Positions 46,914-53,640 of a stretch of DNA of 64,000 nucleotides are shown one piece after another; the first letter of the stretch is position 1; each line of letters starts with the position of its first letter. The notes beneath the pieces were generated by a model that had not been told where the DNA came from, ran no database searches, and worked only from the letters and a program-made list of their open reading frames with translations. The position numbers were made by a program, and so were the translations under genes. This stretch comes from Thiobacillus sp. (GTDB lineage Bacteria; Pseudomonadota; Gammaproteobacteria; Burkholderiales; Thiobacillaceae). The stretch lies in the NCBI GenBank assembly GCA_019459055.1, contig JAIBEI010000018.1, forward strand, positions 1 through 64,000, written 5' to 3'.

Positions 46914-48194
46914 ATGAAGGCCATATTCTCCATGCCGGGGCTTCTCATCATCGTTGTATTGACGCTGATTGCTGGCATCCTGGTGCTGAACTTCACCACG
47001 GGCGAGAAGAAAATAGAACAAAGCGTCGAGCGCCTATACTCTGCCGCCGATCCGGCCTTTGCGCGCGCAATGGGTGTACTGCTCGGGCCGACCATCTTGC
47101 CGGGCAACCGTTTCGAGGCCCTGTTGAATGGCGACCGAATTTTTCCCGCCATGCTCGCTTCCATTCGCGATGCGAAGAAAACCATCACCTTCGAGAGCTA
47201 CATCTACTGGTCGGAGGCAATCGGCAAAGAGTTCGCCGACGCGCTGGCCGAACGTGCCCGCGCCGGCGTCCGGGTGCACGTGCTGCTCGACTGGGTCGGC
47301 AGCAACAAGATGGACCCCACGCATCTCGCAGTCATGGAGGCGGCCGGGGTGGAAGTGCGCAAGTTTCACAAGCCCGCCTGGTATTCCCTGGCGCGCATGA
47401 ACAACCGTACCCACCGCAAAGTGCTCGTTGTCGACGGCAAGGTGGGCTACACCGGCGGTGTCGGCATCGCCGGGCTTTGGACGGGCGATGCCCAGGATCC
47501 GCAGCACTGGCGCGATACCCACTTCAGGGCCGAAGGTCCGGTCGTGGCGCAAATGCAGGCCGTATTTCTCGACAACTGGACCAAAGCCACCGGTGTCGTC
47601 CTGCACGGCGACAACTACTTCCCGGAGCTGCCAGCAGCCGGGAACGACGCCGCCCAGATGTTCAGCAGTTCGCCCTCCGGCGGCAGCGAGAGCATGCATC
47701 TGATGTACCTGCTGGCGATTACGTCGGCGCAACATACGATCCACTTGTCGAGTGCCTATTTCGTCCCCGACCAGCTAAGCAGTCAGGCGCTCGTAGATGC
47801 GCTCAAACGCGGGGTCAAGGTGCAGATCATCGTGCCCGGCGAGCACAGCGACGCGGCAGTCGTCCAGAGCGCCTCGCGTGCGCGATGGGGAGACCTGCTT
47901 GCCGCCGGCGCCGAGATTCACCAGTACCAGCCGACGATGTATCACTGCAAGGTGTTGATCATCGACAGTTTGATGGTGTCGGTCGGCTCCACCAATTTCG
48001 ACAACCGCTCCTTTCGCCTCAACGACGAGGCCAATCTGAATATTTACGCGGCCGATTTCGCTCGCCAGCAAGTCGAAGTGTTCAATGCCGATCTGTCGCG
48101 CTCGCGCCGGATCAGCCTGCGCGAGTGGCAGCAGCGACCGCTTTCCGAAAAGTTTCTGGAGCATGCCGCGTCACTCATCGGCGCACAGTTGTAG
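46914..48194 (+). CDS. Cardiolipin synthase-like phospholipase D protein
   Basis: The 426-residue protein has an N-terminal membrane helix (residues 6-26) and two HKD motifs: NRTHRKVLVVDGKVGYTGG near residue 163 and YHCKVLIIDSLMVSVGSTNF near residue 344. This pair defines the bacterial cardiolipin synthase/PLD family, which joins two phosphatidyl groups in the inner membrane. Length suits ClsB-type enzymes. Ribosome site before the ATG is weak. It stands after the envelope-stress block, suiting membrane remodelling. Confidence 0.9.
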   Translation: MKAIFSMPGLLIIVVLTLIAGILVLNFTTGEKKIEQSVERLYSAADPAFARAMGVLLGPTILPGNRFEALLNGDRIFPAMLASIRDAKKTITFESYIYWSEAIGKEFADALAERARAGVRVHVLLDWVGSNKMDPTHLAVMEAAGVEVRKFHKPAWYSLARMNNRTHRKVLVVDGKVGYTGGVGIAGLWTGDAQDPQHWRDTHFRAEGPVVAQMQAVFLDNWTKATGVVLHGDNYFPELPAAGNDAAQMFSSSPSGGSESMHLMYLLAITSAQHTIHLSSAYFVPDQLSSQALVDALKRGVKVQIIVPGEHSDAAVVQSASRARWGDLLAAGAEIHQYQPTMYHCKVLIIDSLMVSVGSTNFDNRSFRLNDEANLNIYAADFARQQVEVFNADLSRSRRISLREWQQRPLSEKFLEHAASLIGAQL

Positions 48195-48201
48195 ATAACA
48201 C

Positions 48202-48234
48202 ACGGGGGCGGGTTGAACTGCCCCCTTGGCCGTT
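48202..48234 (+). terminator. Possible terminator after the cardiolipin synthase gene
   Basis: GGGGGC and GCCCCC flank GGGTTGAACT just after the cardiolipin synthase stop codon, giving a short stem. A similar element occurs at 48961-48984. The T content afterwards is low, so the call is weak. Confidence 0.4.
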
Positions 48235-48342
48235 TAAAAGTGTCCGAAAACCCGGGTTAACTCAGCCCGGCCCATCATTTAAGCCTTGTACCGCGATATG
48301 GCAAAGCTATATTTAAAGTATGAGAAATGATGGGGGTTTGAT

Positions 48343-48657
48343 ATGAAACGCAAAGTCATGATGATGAGCTTGGCCATGGTTACCGGTTTGCCGCATGCCG
48401 TGTGCGCCAGGAGTGGCCATGAGGGTTCGACACAGGCCTATTCTTCCTGGAGTACGTCGTATATGCCGCATTACGGTGTCGAAGGGGCGGCGAAACCATT
48501 GATGGATCATGTTTCAGTGGATGGCGCCCTGCCCGGGCAGGGCATCAGCAACGCATGGCGGCTGGAATTCGCCCCGCCAACGACCGTTTCCGGAGCGGAC
48601 GACCCCCTGGCAGCCAAGGATAAACGGGTAGGCTTCAGTTTGAAGCTGGATTTTTAA
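48343..48657 (+). CDS. Exported hypothetical protein
   Basis: The 104-residue product has a signal peptide (residues 1-22; MMMSLAMVTGLPHAVCA) and a short mature part with STQAYSSWSTSYMPHYGVEG and RVGFSLKLDF at the end. The C-terminal aromatic-ending strand is of the type seen in outer-membrane or periplasmic proteins. I recognise no family. A weak purine tract precedes the ATG. Confidence 0.55.
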   Translation: MKRKVMMMSLAMVTGLPHAVCARSGHEGSTQAYSSWSTSYMPHYGVEGAAKPLMDHVSVDGALPGQGISNAWRLEFAPPTTVSGADDPLAAKDKRVGFSLKLDF

Positions 48658-48701
48658 AAGCTTGGAAGAATGGACTTTCAGGATTAAAAGGAGATGGAAT
48701 C

Positions 48702-48896
48702 ATGCAGCTTATGACGCGAAGGAATGGTGGTGAAACTCCGCTCCAGGAGGTGGCCGATGCCTGGAAGAGAGCGGACCACAATATTGGCTGGAGTACGCAC
48801 GAGACGGACACATGGGCCGTTGAATATGCCAAGAGGATACAGGGAGAATTAAAAGAGGCGCTCCTGAAGGAAGCGCCAGCCAAGCCCGGCCCATGA
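48702..48896 (+). CDS. Small hypothetical protein
   Basis: The 64-residue product has AAAAGGAGA 9 bases before its ATG and reads DAWKRADHNIGWSTHETDTW and YAKRIQGELKEALLK, a soluble helical protein. It follows the exported protein by 44 bases. I recognise no family. Confidence 0.55.
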   Translation: MQLMTRRNGGETPLQEVADAWKRADHNIGWSTHETDTWAVEYAKRIQGELKEALLKEAPAKPGP

Positions 48897-48960
48897 ATAT
48901 TCCGGAAATTCGCTTTCTGCGAATCAGGGGACAGACTGAGCTAACCCGGCACGGGAAACC

Positions 48961-48984
48961 CGGGGCAGTTCAAGCTGCCCCCTT
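48961..48984. terminator. Possible terminator between convergent genes
   Basis: GGGGCAG and CTGCCCC form a 7-bp stem around TTCAAG, followed by CTTT on the plus strand and by a short stretch of mixed bases on the minus strand. It separates the small hypothetical gene from the convergent PDC-like gene. Confidence 0.4.
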
Positions 48985-48999
48985 TAGCAGTGACAGGAA

Positions 49000-49665
49000 T
49001 TACGGCGTGTTGATGCGCACGAATTCGGGGAAATAATCCGCCCGCACAATATAGGTGCCGTCGCAGTTGTACGATGCCCGCACGATACTTTCCGAAAGTG
49101 AAATCGCCGCGTTGCGCAGGTAGTACGCCTCGATGCCGCGCAAGGTATTGAAGCCTTGCACGATGGCGTCGATGCGGTCTGCCGCCAGCGGCTGCCAACT
49201 CGTGCGTTCCTCGTCCATCAGCTTGATCCAGTGTGGCGGCAGGTAATGCCGCAATGGCCCGGTCTGGACCATGGCGCGCACCCAGGCGACGGCGCGCATT
49301 TTTTCCTCGTACGGCACCGCGACGAAATGCCGTGTGGTGTAGCCCGGCTTCACCAGGTCCTCGGCGTCGTGTACTTCGTAGGAAAAAGGATTGAAGATCG
49401 ACTCGGTGCGCACTTCCGAACTGTTGAAACCGATGTAGATCGCGCACACCCCGGTGTTGTGCAGCAGCTCGGCACAGGTTTCCAGTACTTCCCCCGCAAT
49501 TCGATCGAGCCGTGAATTCTGGCGCGGACGCAGCGGAACGGTTTCCCGCAGGCTGGGGTCGCCTTTGATGCTGACAAAGGGTGTGTCGCCCCGCAACCCG
49601 AAGGCGCCCACGATGGGCTCGTGCAGTACCCCGACATCGGGCGGGTTCCGTGGAACCGCGCTCAA
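49000..49665 (-). CDS. PDC-like protein, homologue of the second half of the 35778 gene
   Basis: The 221-residue product matches the C-terminal half of the protein at 35778-36761: IKGDPSLRETVPLRPRQNSRLD against VKGDPAIRGTVFQQSREESRMD, then a shared helix-strand layout, and SYNCDGTYIVRADYFPEF against SFSCDGSHYIPHSEFLA-like. It starts at TTG inside a TTGA overlap with the upstream 67-residue gene, so translation is coupled. There is no signal peptide. Function unknown; a sensor or regulator role is inferred from the homologue. Confidence 0.7.
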   Translation of the reverse strand: MSAVPRNPPDVGVLHEPIVGAFGLRGDTPFVSIKGDPSLRETVPLRPRQNSRLDRIAGEVLETCAELLHNTGVCAIYIGFNSSEVRTESIFNPFSYEVHDAEDLVKPGYTTRHFVAVPYEEKMRAVAWVRAMVQTGPLRHYLPPHWIKLMDEERTSWQPLAADRIDAIVQGFNTLRGIEAYYLRNAAISLSESIVRASYNCDGTYIVRADYFPEFVRINTP

Positions 49666-49865
49666 TGCGACCTCGCCTGCGCGTCAACCGCCGCGTGCTT
49701 GTCCATGAAGAACGGACAGGTCGTCGTGCTGTCCGGCTGGTGGATCAGTTCCTCGCTGAAGTCCGCATAGGTGCGGTTCAGCAGGTGCTTGCCGGCATCG
49801 TCCTCATAACGCGCACAGGCTTCCGCCAGCGCGCAGTGAGAGGTCATGCAGTAGGTGTGAGTCAT
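49662..49865 (-). CDS. Small cysteine-rich protein
   Basis: The 67-residue product has YCMTSHCALAEAC (residues 5-17) and TTTCPFF, four cysteines spaced CX4CX5C...C, suggesting a metal or redox site, with DFSEELIHQPD between. It is translationally coupled to the PDC-like gene. The ATG at 49865 was chosen over an upstream frame to 49955 that lacks a ribosome site. I recognise no named family. Confidence 0.65.
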   Translation of the reverse strand: MTHTYCMTSHCALAEACARYEDDAGKHLLNRTYADFSEELIHQPDSTTTCPFFMDKHAAVDAQARSH

Positions 49866-49979
49866 GGTTTGGTCTTCGAGCCTGTTCTCTTGGTACTTGC
49901 AAAAACAAAGTGAGCCTGGCCCCCTTTGATCCGGTTGCTGAATGGCAAAGGGCAAGCCCCGAAGTTGTAATTACGTTCG

Positions 49980-50696
49980 TTAATTCCGAAGCTTCACATA
50001 AAGATGAACGTTTGTAGAACCATCGCTGACCGGAACTTCCTTGACATCGAGGTACGCCTGTTTGCGAACGAGTTCCCCCAGCTTTTGACAGCCGTAGTTT
50101 CTCGGATCAAACGATGGACTGTTCTTCAGGATCATTGACCCAACAGCAGAAAGTGCCGCCCACCCGTTGTCCTTGGCGGTCGCAGTAACTGCCGTACGTA
50201 TCATCGGCTCCAACGGTTCCGGCCCAGTATCGTCCTGGATGATTGGTGCCTGCTGCGGCCTCAGGATTTCCGTGTAAATGAATTTGTCACAGGCAGCCAC
50301 GAACGGTTGAGGTGTTTTCTTTTCCCCAAACCCATACACAGCGAGGCCGGCCTCCCGGATGCGAGTGGCAAGCCGCGTGAAGTCGCTGTCCGATGAGACA
50401 AGACAGAAACCATGGAGACCGCCCGCGTGGAGCAGGTCCATGGCATCGATGATGAGCGAAGAGTCGGTGGAATTCTTGCCCGTCGTGTAGCTGAACTGCT
50501 GCATTGGCTGGATTGCCATTTTGTGCAGCACCTCTTTCCAGCCTTTGAGGTTCGTCGTGGTCCAGTCCCCGTAGGCCCGCTTTACGCTTGCCGTCCCATA
50601 GCGCGACACCTCGGCAAGCAGTTCATGAATGATCGATGCCTGAGCGTTGTCGGCATCGATAAGAACTGCAAGCTTGTCGTTGTTTTGAGATGCCAT
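49980..50696 (-). CDS. NYN domain protein (LabA/DUF88 type) with C-terminal HTH-like region
   Basis: The 238-residue protein has a PIN-like NYN nuclease domain: LAVLIDADNAQASII at residues 9-23 (acidic metal residues), TDSSLIIDAMDLL near residue 76, and LVSSDSDFTRLATRIRE near residue 98, all with aspartates in the expected places. The C-terminal 80 residues (about 160-238) resemble an OST-HTH/LOTUS RNA-binding domain, with GWAALSAVGSMILKNSP and YGCQKLGELVRKQ. Such proteins degrade or bind RNA. It lies 97 bases downstream of the Pycsar effector gene on the same strand. Confidence 0.88.
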   Translation of the reverse strand: MASQNNDKLAVLIDADNAQASIIHELLAEVSRYGTASVKRAYGDWTTTNLKGWKEVLHKMAIQPMQQFSYTTGKNSTDSSLIIDAMDLLHAGGLHGFCLVSSDSDFTRLATRIREAGLAVYGFGEKKTPQPFVAACDKFIYTEILRPQQAPIIQDDTGPEPLEPMIRTAVTATAKDNGWAALSAVGSMILKNSPSFDPRNYGCQKLGELVRKQAYLDVKEVPVSDGSTNVHLYVKLRN

Positions 50697-50793
50697 TTGG
50701 ACTCCGGATTAAGGATGGTTTTGCTTGTCGTTATTTGCCAAAACATATTCGATGCTGACCCCATTGATTGCACCGGGGTACTACCTCACCCAA

Positions 50794-51354
50794 CTAATAT
50801 CTTAACGATAAAAATATGGTAACTCCGAGCACAAGCCATATCAGTGAGAAACGAAGCCCCCACTTCAATCGATTCAGCTTTACGTCTCTGATGTAAGCCA
50901 GCTTCATCTGCTCAAAAACGAGTTCCATCTCTATTTCACTCTCATTAGCTGGGAGGGTTGCGGAGAATGAACGGGGGTCTTTCGATGCTTTGATAATGTC
51001 TCGATTAAGAAATGCATCAACAATGCTCAGACTATAAAGTCCACCTGCATAGAAGCATCCGCGGCAAGCAGCCGTGTTAATAATGTGTTGAACCGGATTG
51101 TCGATTGCGCCAATCGCGTTTACAAGAGTAATCAGTGCCAGCAGCCATGCCAGCAAAAATAAAAAAGCTAATGGCACAAAGAACCACTCAGGTGACTGAG
51201 ATCCAAAACGATCCAAATGCGAGAAAACTCGGTTTACATTTGCCAGAGGCGCCAAGACACCGACCAAGAGGGCCGCGACTTTAACGTCAATAGCTCGTAT
51301 CGTTGCTTGGATGTCCGAAATCGCCGCCGACACAAAGTCCAGTCTGCTATGCAT
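50794..51354 (-). CDS. pycTM: Pycsar system transmembrane effector
   Basis: The 186-residue protein has about four hydrophobic segments: VAALLVGVLAPLANV near residue 27, WFFVPLAFLFLLAWLLALIT near 57, a weaker one near 100 and WLVLGVTIFLSL at the end. Its N-terminus SAAISDIQATIRAIDVKVAALL matches the Pycsar effector family (DUF5706), which forms membrane pores upon cyclic pyrimidine signals to stop phage by cell death. Its start lies 8 bases inside the end of the cyclase gene. That partner, directly upstream, supports the call. Confidence 0.87.
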   Translation of the reverse strand: MHSRLDFVSAAISDIQATIRAIDVKVAALLVGVLAPLANVNRVFSHLDRFGSQSPEWFFVPLAFLFLLAWLLALITLVNAIGAIDNPVQHIINTAACRGCFYAGGLYSLSIVDAFLNRDIIKASKDPRSFSATLPANESEIEMELVFEQMKLAYIRDVKLNRLKWGLRFSLIWLVLGVTIFLSLRY

Positions 51355-52069
51355 TGTTGAGCACCCATTCGTTCATCAATATGTTGTGCACATTTCCCTG
51401 ATAGCACTGCCTGTTGTAATTCAACTCTAAGAGTCCCTTGTACTTATCAGTAAGGCTTCGATACACAATTGTTGAGACCATCAACTCCCCGTCGGTCCAA
51501 CTACTGTTGGCGTTTTTGCACATGGCTGCTGCTGCTCCAACGACGCGGCCAATCCAAACTACTTCATTAATATTGCTGCCTTTATGGCCCGCCTTTATAT
51601 AAAGCGACTCGCCATCATCGATACCGATACCAACTTCAAATGTTGAGTAGCCTTTCTTTCGCAGCTTGATATTAATAATGTCCACGAGTGATGCGATTTG
51701 TGCTGCCGTTTCGAAAACAGAGACAACCTCTGCCTTTGTGGTGGTATTGAAAACAGCCCAAACCCCATCACCTTCAATGTAGGCTTCACTGATAGTCGCA
51801 TTACCTTTTAAAACAGCAACGGTCTCCGAAATATAGGTGCGATAGATTTTTGCCAATACTGGGCGAGTGTGTTTTTCACTTAGCTCTTTTGATTTACGCA
51901 TATCAACAAAAAGCACAGTCACATCAACATAAAACCCATTCGCAAAGGTCAGCCGGTCTCTAGCAGGAATGCCTTCGTGGTCTTCATAGCTTGCATCAGA
52001 GGTATCGAGCAGTTCAGAGATGCGCTCTATGCTTTTCTGGTAATCAAAGGATGAATACGTAGCTTCCAT
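51347..52069 (-). CDS. pycC: Pycsar pyrimidine nucleotide cyclase
   Basis: The 240-residue protein is a class III adenylate/guanylate-cyclase-type domain. The metal-binding aspartates are seen in VTVLFVDMRKS (D56) and YIEGDGVWAVFN (D101). The remainder, including FEVGIGIDDGESLYIKAG and NEVVWIGRVVGAAAAM, keeps the catalytic fold. PycC enzymes make cCMP or cUMP on phage infection; which nucleotide this one makes I cannot tell. An in-frame TTG start lies 24 bases upstream of the chosen ATG, and neither has a good ribosome site. Low GC compared with the neighbours suggests recent transfer. Confidence 0.87.
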   Translation of the reverse strand: MEATYSSFDYQKSIERISELLDTSDASYEDHEGIPARDRLTFANGFYVDVTVLFVDMRKSKELSEKHTRPVLAKIYRTYISETVAVLKGNATISEAYIEGDGVWAVFNTTTKAEVVSVFETAAQIASLVDIINIKLRKKGYSTFEVGIGIDDGESLYIKAGHKGSNINEVVWIGRVVGAAAAMCKNANSSWTDGELMVSTIVYRSLTDKYKGLLELNYNRQCYQGNVHNILMNEWVLNNA

Positions 52070-52111
52070 AATTTTTATGTTGGCAACCGCCAATCTCTAC
52101 CGCAATAAAAA

Positions 52112-52133
52112 AAGGCGCAGTCTCCTGCGCCTT
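52112..52133 (-). terminator. Rho-independent terminator of nrdB
   Basis: AAGGCGCAG and CTGCGCCTT form a 9-bp stem around TCTC. On the minus strand it is followed by seven T. It lies 17 bases past the nrdB stop and separates nrdB from the Pycsar genes. Confidence 0.88.
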
Positions 52134-52149
52134 CCCATATTTAAGTGCA

Positions 52150-53280
52150 TCAATCCCAGCTCAACGCCCCGCCCGTCTGATACTCGGTGACGCGCGTCTC
52201 GAAGAAGTTCTTCTCCTTCTTCAGGTCGATCATCTCGGCCATCCAGGGGAAGGGGTTGGTGACGCCGGGGAACATCTCGTCGAGGCCGATCTGCTGGCAG
52301 CGGCGGTTGGCGATGAAGCGCAGGTATTCCTTGAACTGGGCCGAATTCAGCCCCAGCACGCCGCGCGGCATGGTGTCTTCGGCGTAGCGGTATTCGAGCT
52401 CGACGCCCTTCTGGATCAGGCTGTTGATTTCGGCCTTGAATTCATTGGTCCACAGGTGCGGGTTTTCCAGCTTGATGGTGTTGATGAGGTCGATGCCGAA
52501 GTTGCAGTGCATCGACTCGTCGCGCAGGATGTACTGGTACTGCTCGGCGGCGCCGGTCATCTTGTTCTGGCGGCCCAGGGCGAGGATCTGCACGAAGCCG
52601 ACGTAGAAGAAGATGCCTTCCATGATGCAGGCGAAGACGATCAGCGACTTCAGCAAATCCTGGTCGGCCTGCGGGGTGCCGGTCTTGAATTCGGGGTTGG
52701 TGAGCGTGTTGATGAAGGGGATGAGGAATTCATCCTTGTCGCGGATGCTGGCGACCTCGTGATAGGCGTTGAAGATTTCGCCTTCGTCCAGGCCCAGCGA
52801 TTCGACGATGTACTGGTAGGCGTGGGTATGGATCGCCTCTTCGAACGCCTGGCGCAGCAGGTACTGGCGGCACTCGGGCGCGGTGATGTGGCGATAGGTG
52901 CCGAGCACGATGTTGTTGGCGGCCAGCGAATCGGCGGTGACGAAGAAGCCGAGGTTGCGCTTGACCAGGCGGCGCTCGTCCTCGGAGAGCGCGTTGGGAT
53001 CCTTCCACTGCGCGATGTCGCGGCTCATGTTCACTTCCTGCGGCATCCAGTGGTTGGCGCAGCCGGCAAGGTACTTCTCCCACGCCCATTTGTACTTGAA
53101 GGGAACGAGCTGGTTCACGTCCGTCGAGCCGTTGATCACGCGCTTGTCGTCGGCCCGCACGCGGCGGGTCTGGGGTGCGGGGTCGGCAGCGTCTGCAGCC
53201 GGTGCGGACTCCTTGCGCAGGAAGGCCGGCACCTCGAGGGGCTGGGCGGCGGGGGTGAAGTCTTCTTCAAAATTCAGCAT
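52150..53280 (-). CDS. nrdB: Ribonucleotide reductase class Ia, beta subunit
   Basis: The 376-residue subunit carries the diiron-tyrosyl radical cofactor. Iron ligands appear in [13 protein letters not shown] (which contains the radical tyrosine region), [15 protein letters not shown] and [13 protein letters not shown]. The C-terminal [16 protein letters not shown] is the segment that binds NrdA. An N-terminal extension of about 40 residues rich in A, P and D precedes the fold. It lies downstream of nrdA with a 360-bp repeat-rich gap and ends at a strong terminator. Confidence 0.97.
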   Translation of the reverse strand: MLNFEEDFTPAAQPLEVPAFLRKESAPAADAADPAPQTRRVRADDKRVINGSTDVNQLVPFKYKWAWEKYLAGCANHWMPQEVNMSRDIAQWKDPNALSEDERRLVKRNLGFFVTADSLAANNIVLGTYRHITAPECRQYLLRQAFEEAIHTHAYQYIVESLGLDEGEIFNAYHEVASIRDKDEFLIPFINTLTNPEFKTGTPQADQDLLKSLIVFACIMEGIFFYVGFVQILALGRQNKMTGAAEQYQYILRDESMHCNFGIDLINTIKLENPHLWTNEFKAEINSLIQKGVELEYRYAEDTMPRGVLGLNSAQFKEYLRFIANRRCQQIGLDEMFPGVTNPFPWMAEMIDLKKEKNFFETRVTEYQTGGALSWD

Positions 53281-53640
53281 CGTTTAAATCTCCTTTGGTC
53301 TTCCCAAAGTGGGCTGGGCCCACACTGCTTTTAATCTGGCGGTGGACTGAGCCCACCTTGTACATTTCATTGCTGGCGTCAGCGCAGGGCTTTCACCCTC
53401 TCCCCCACCCCTCTCCCTCTAGGGAGAGGGGCTTTTTCCTTTGGTTACTTTCTTTGGCGAGACAAAGAAAGTGACTTGCCGCCGGCAACCCCGGCCAACT
53501 AACGCTCGCTCATCGCGGGGGCATCAATTGGCGAAGGTCTCCCTCTGATAAAGCCCCTAACCATTCGACTAAGCCCGCAAGCGGGCAAGTCGCTGGTTAT
53601 CCCCTGCCCCTCTCCCGCTTGCGGGAGAGGGGCTAAAAAA
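53281..53640. other. Repeat-rich spacer between nrdA and nrdB
   Basis: The 360 bp hold no gene. They hold several dispersed-repeat hairpins: CCCCTCTCCC/GGGAGAGGGG at 53408-53431 followed by CTTTTT, an inverted GTTACTTTCTTTG/CAAAGAAAGTGAC at 53444-53475, CCCGCAAGCGGG near 53575, and GCCCCTCTCCCGC/GCGGGAGAGGGGC at 53606-53633. The last lies 8 bases after the nrdA stop. They are typical of intergenic repeats in betaproteobacteria. Confidence 0.65.
53606..53633. repeat. Perfect hairpin after nrdA
   Basis: GCCCCTCTCCCGC and GCGGGAGAGGGGC form a 13-bp stem with a TT loop. No T run follows on either strand in the right place, so it is more likely a repeat or mRNA-stability hairpin than a terminator. 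Confidence 0.6.

Noticed and set aside
53408..53431. Terminator between nrdA and nrdB on the plus strand
   Set aside because: It has a stem followed by CTTTTT, but no plus-strand gene ends nearby. It is more likely a dispersed repeat.
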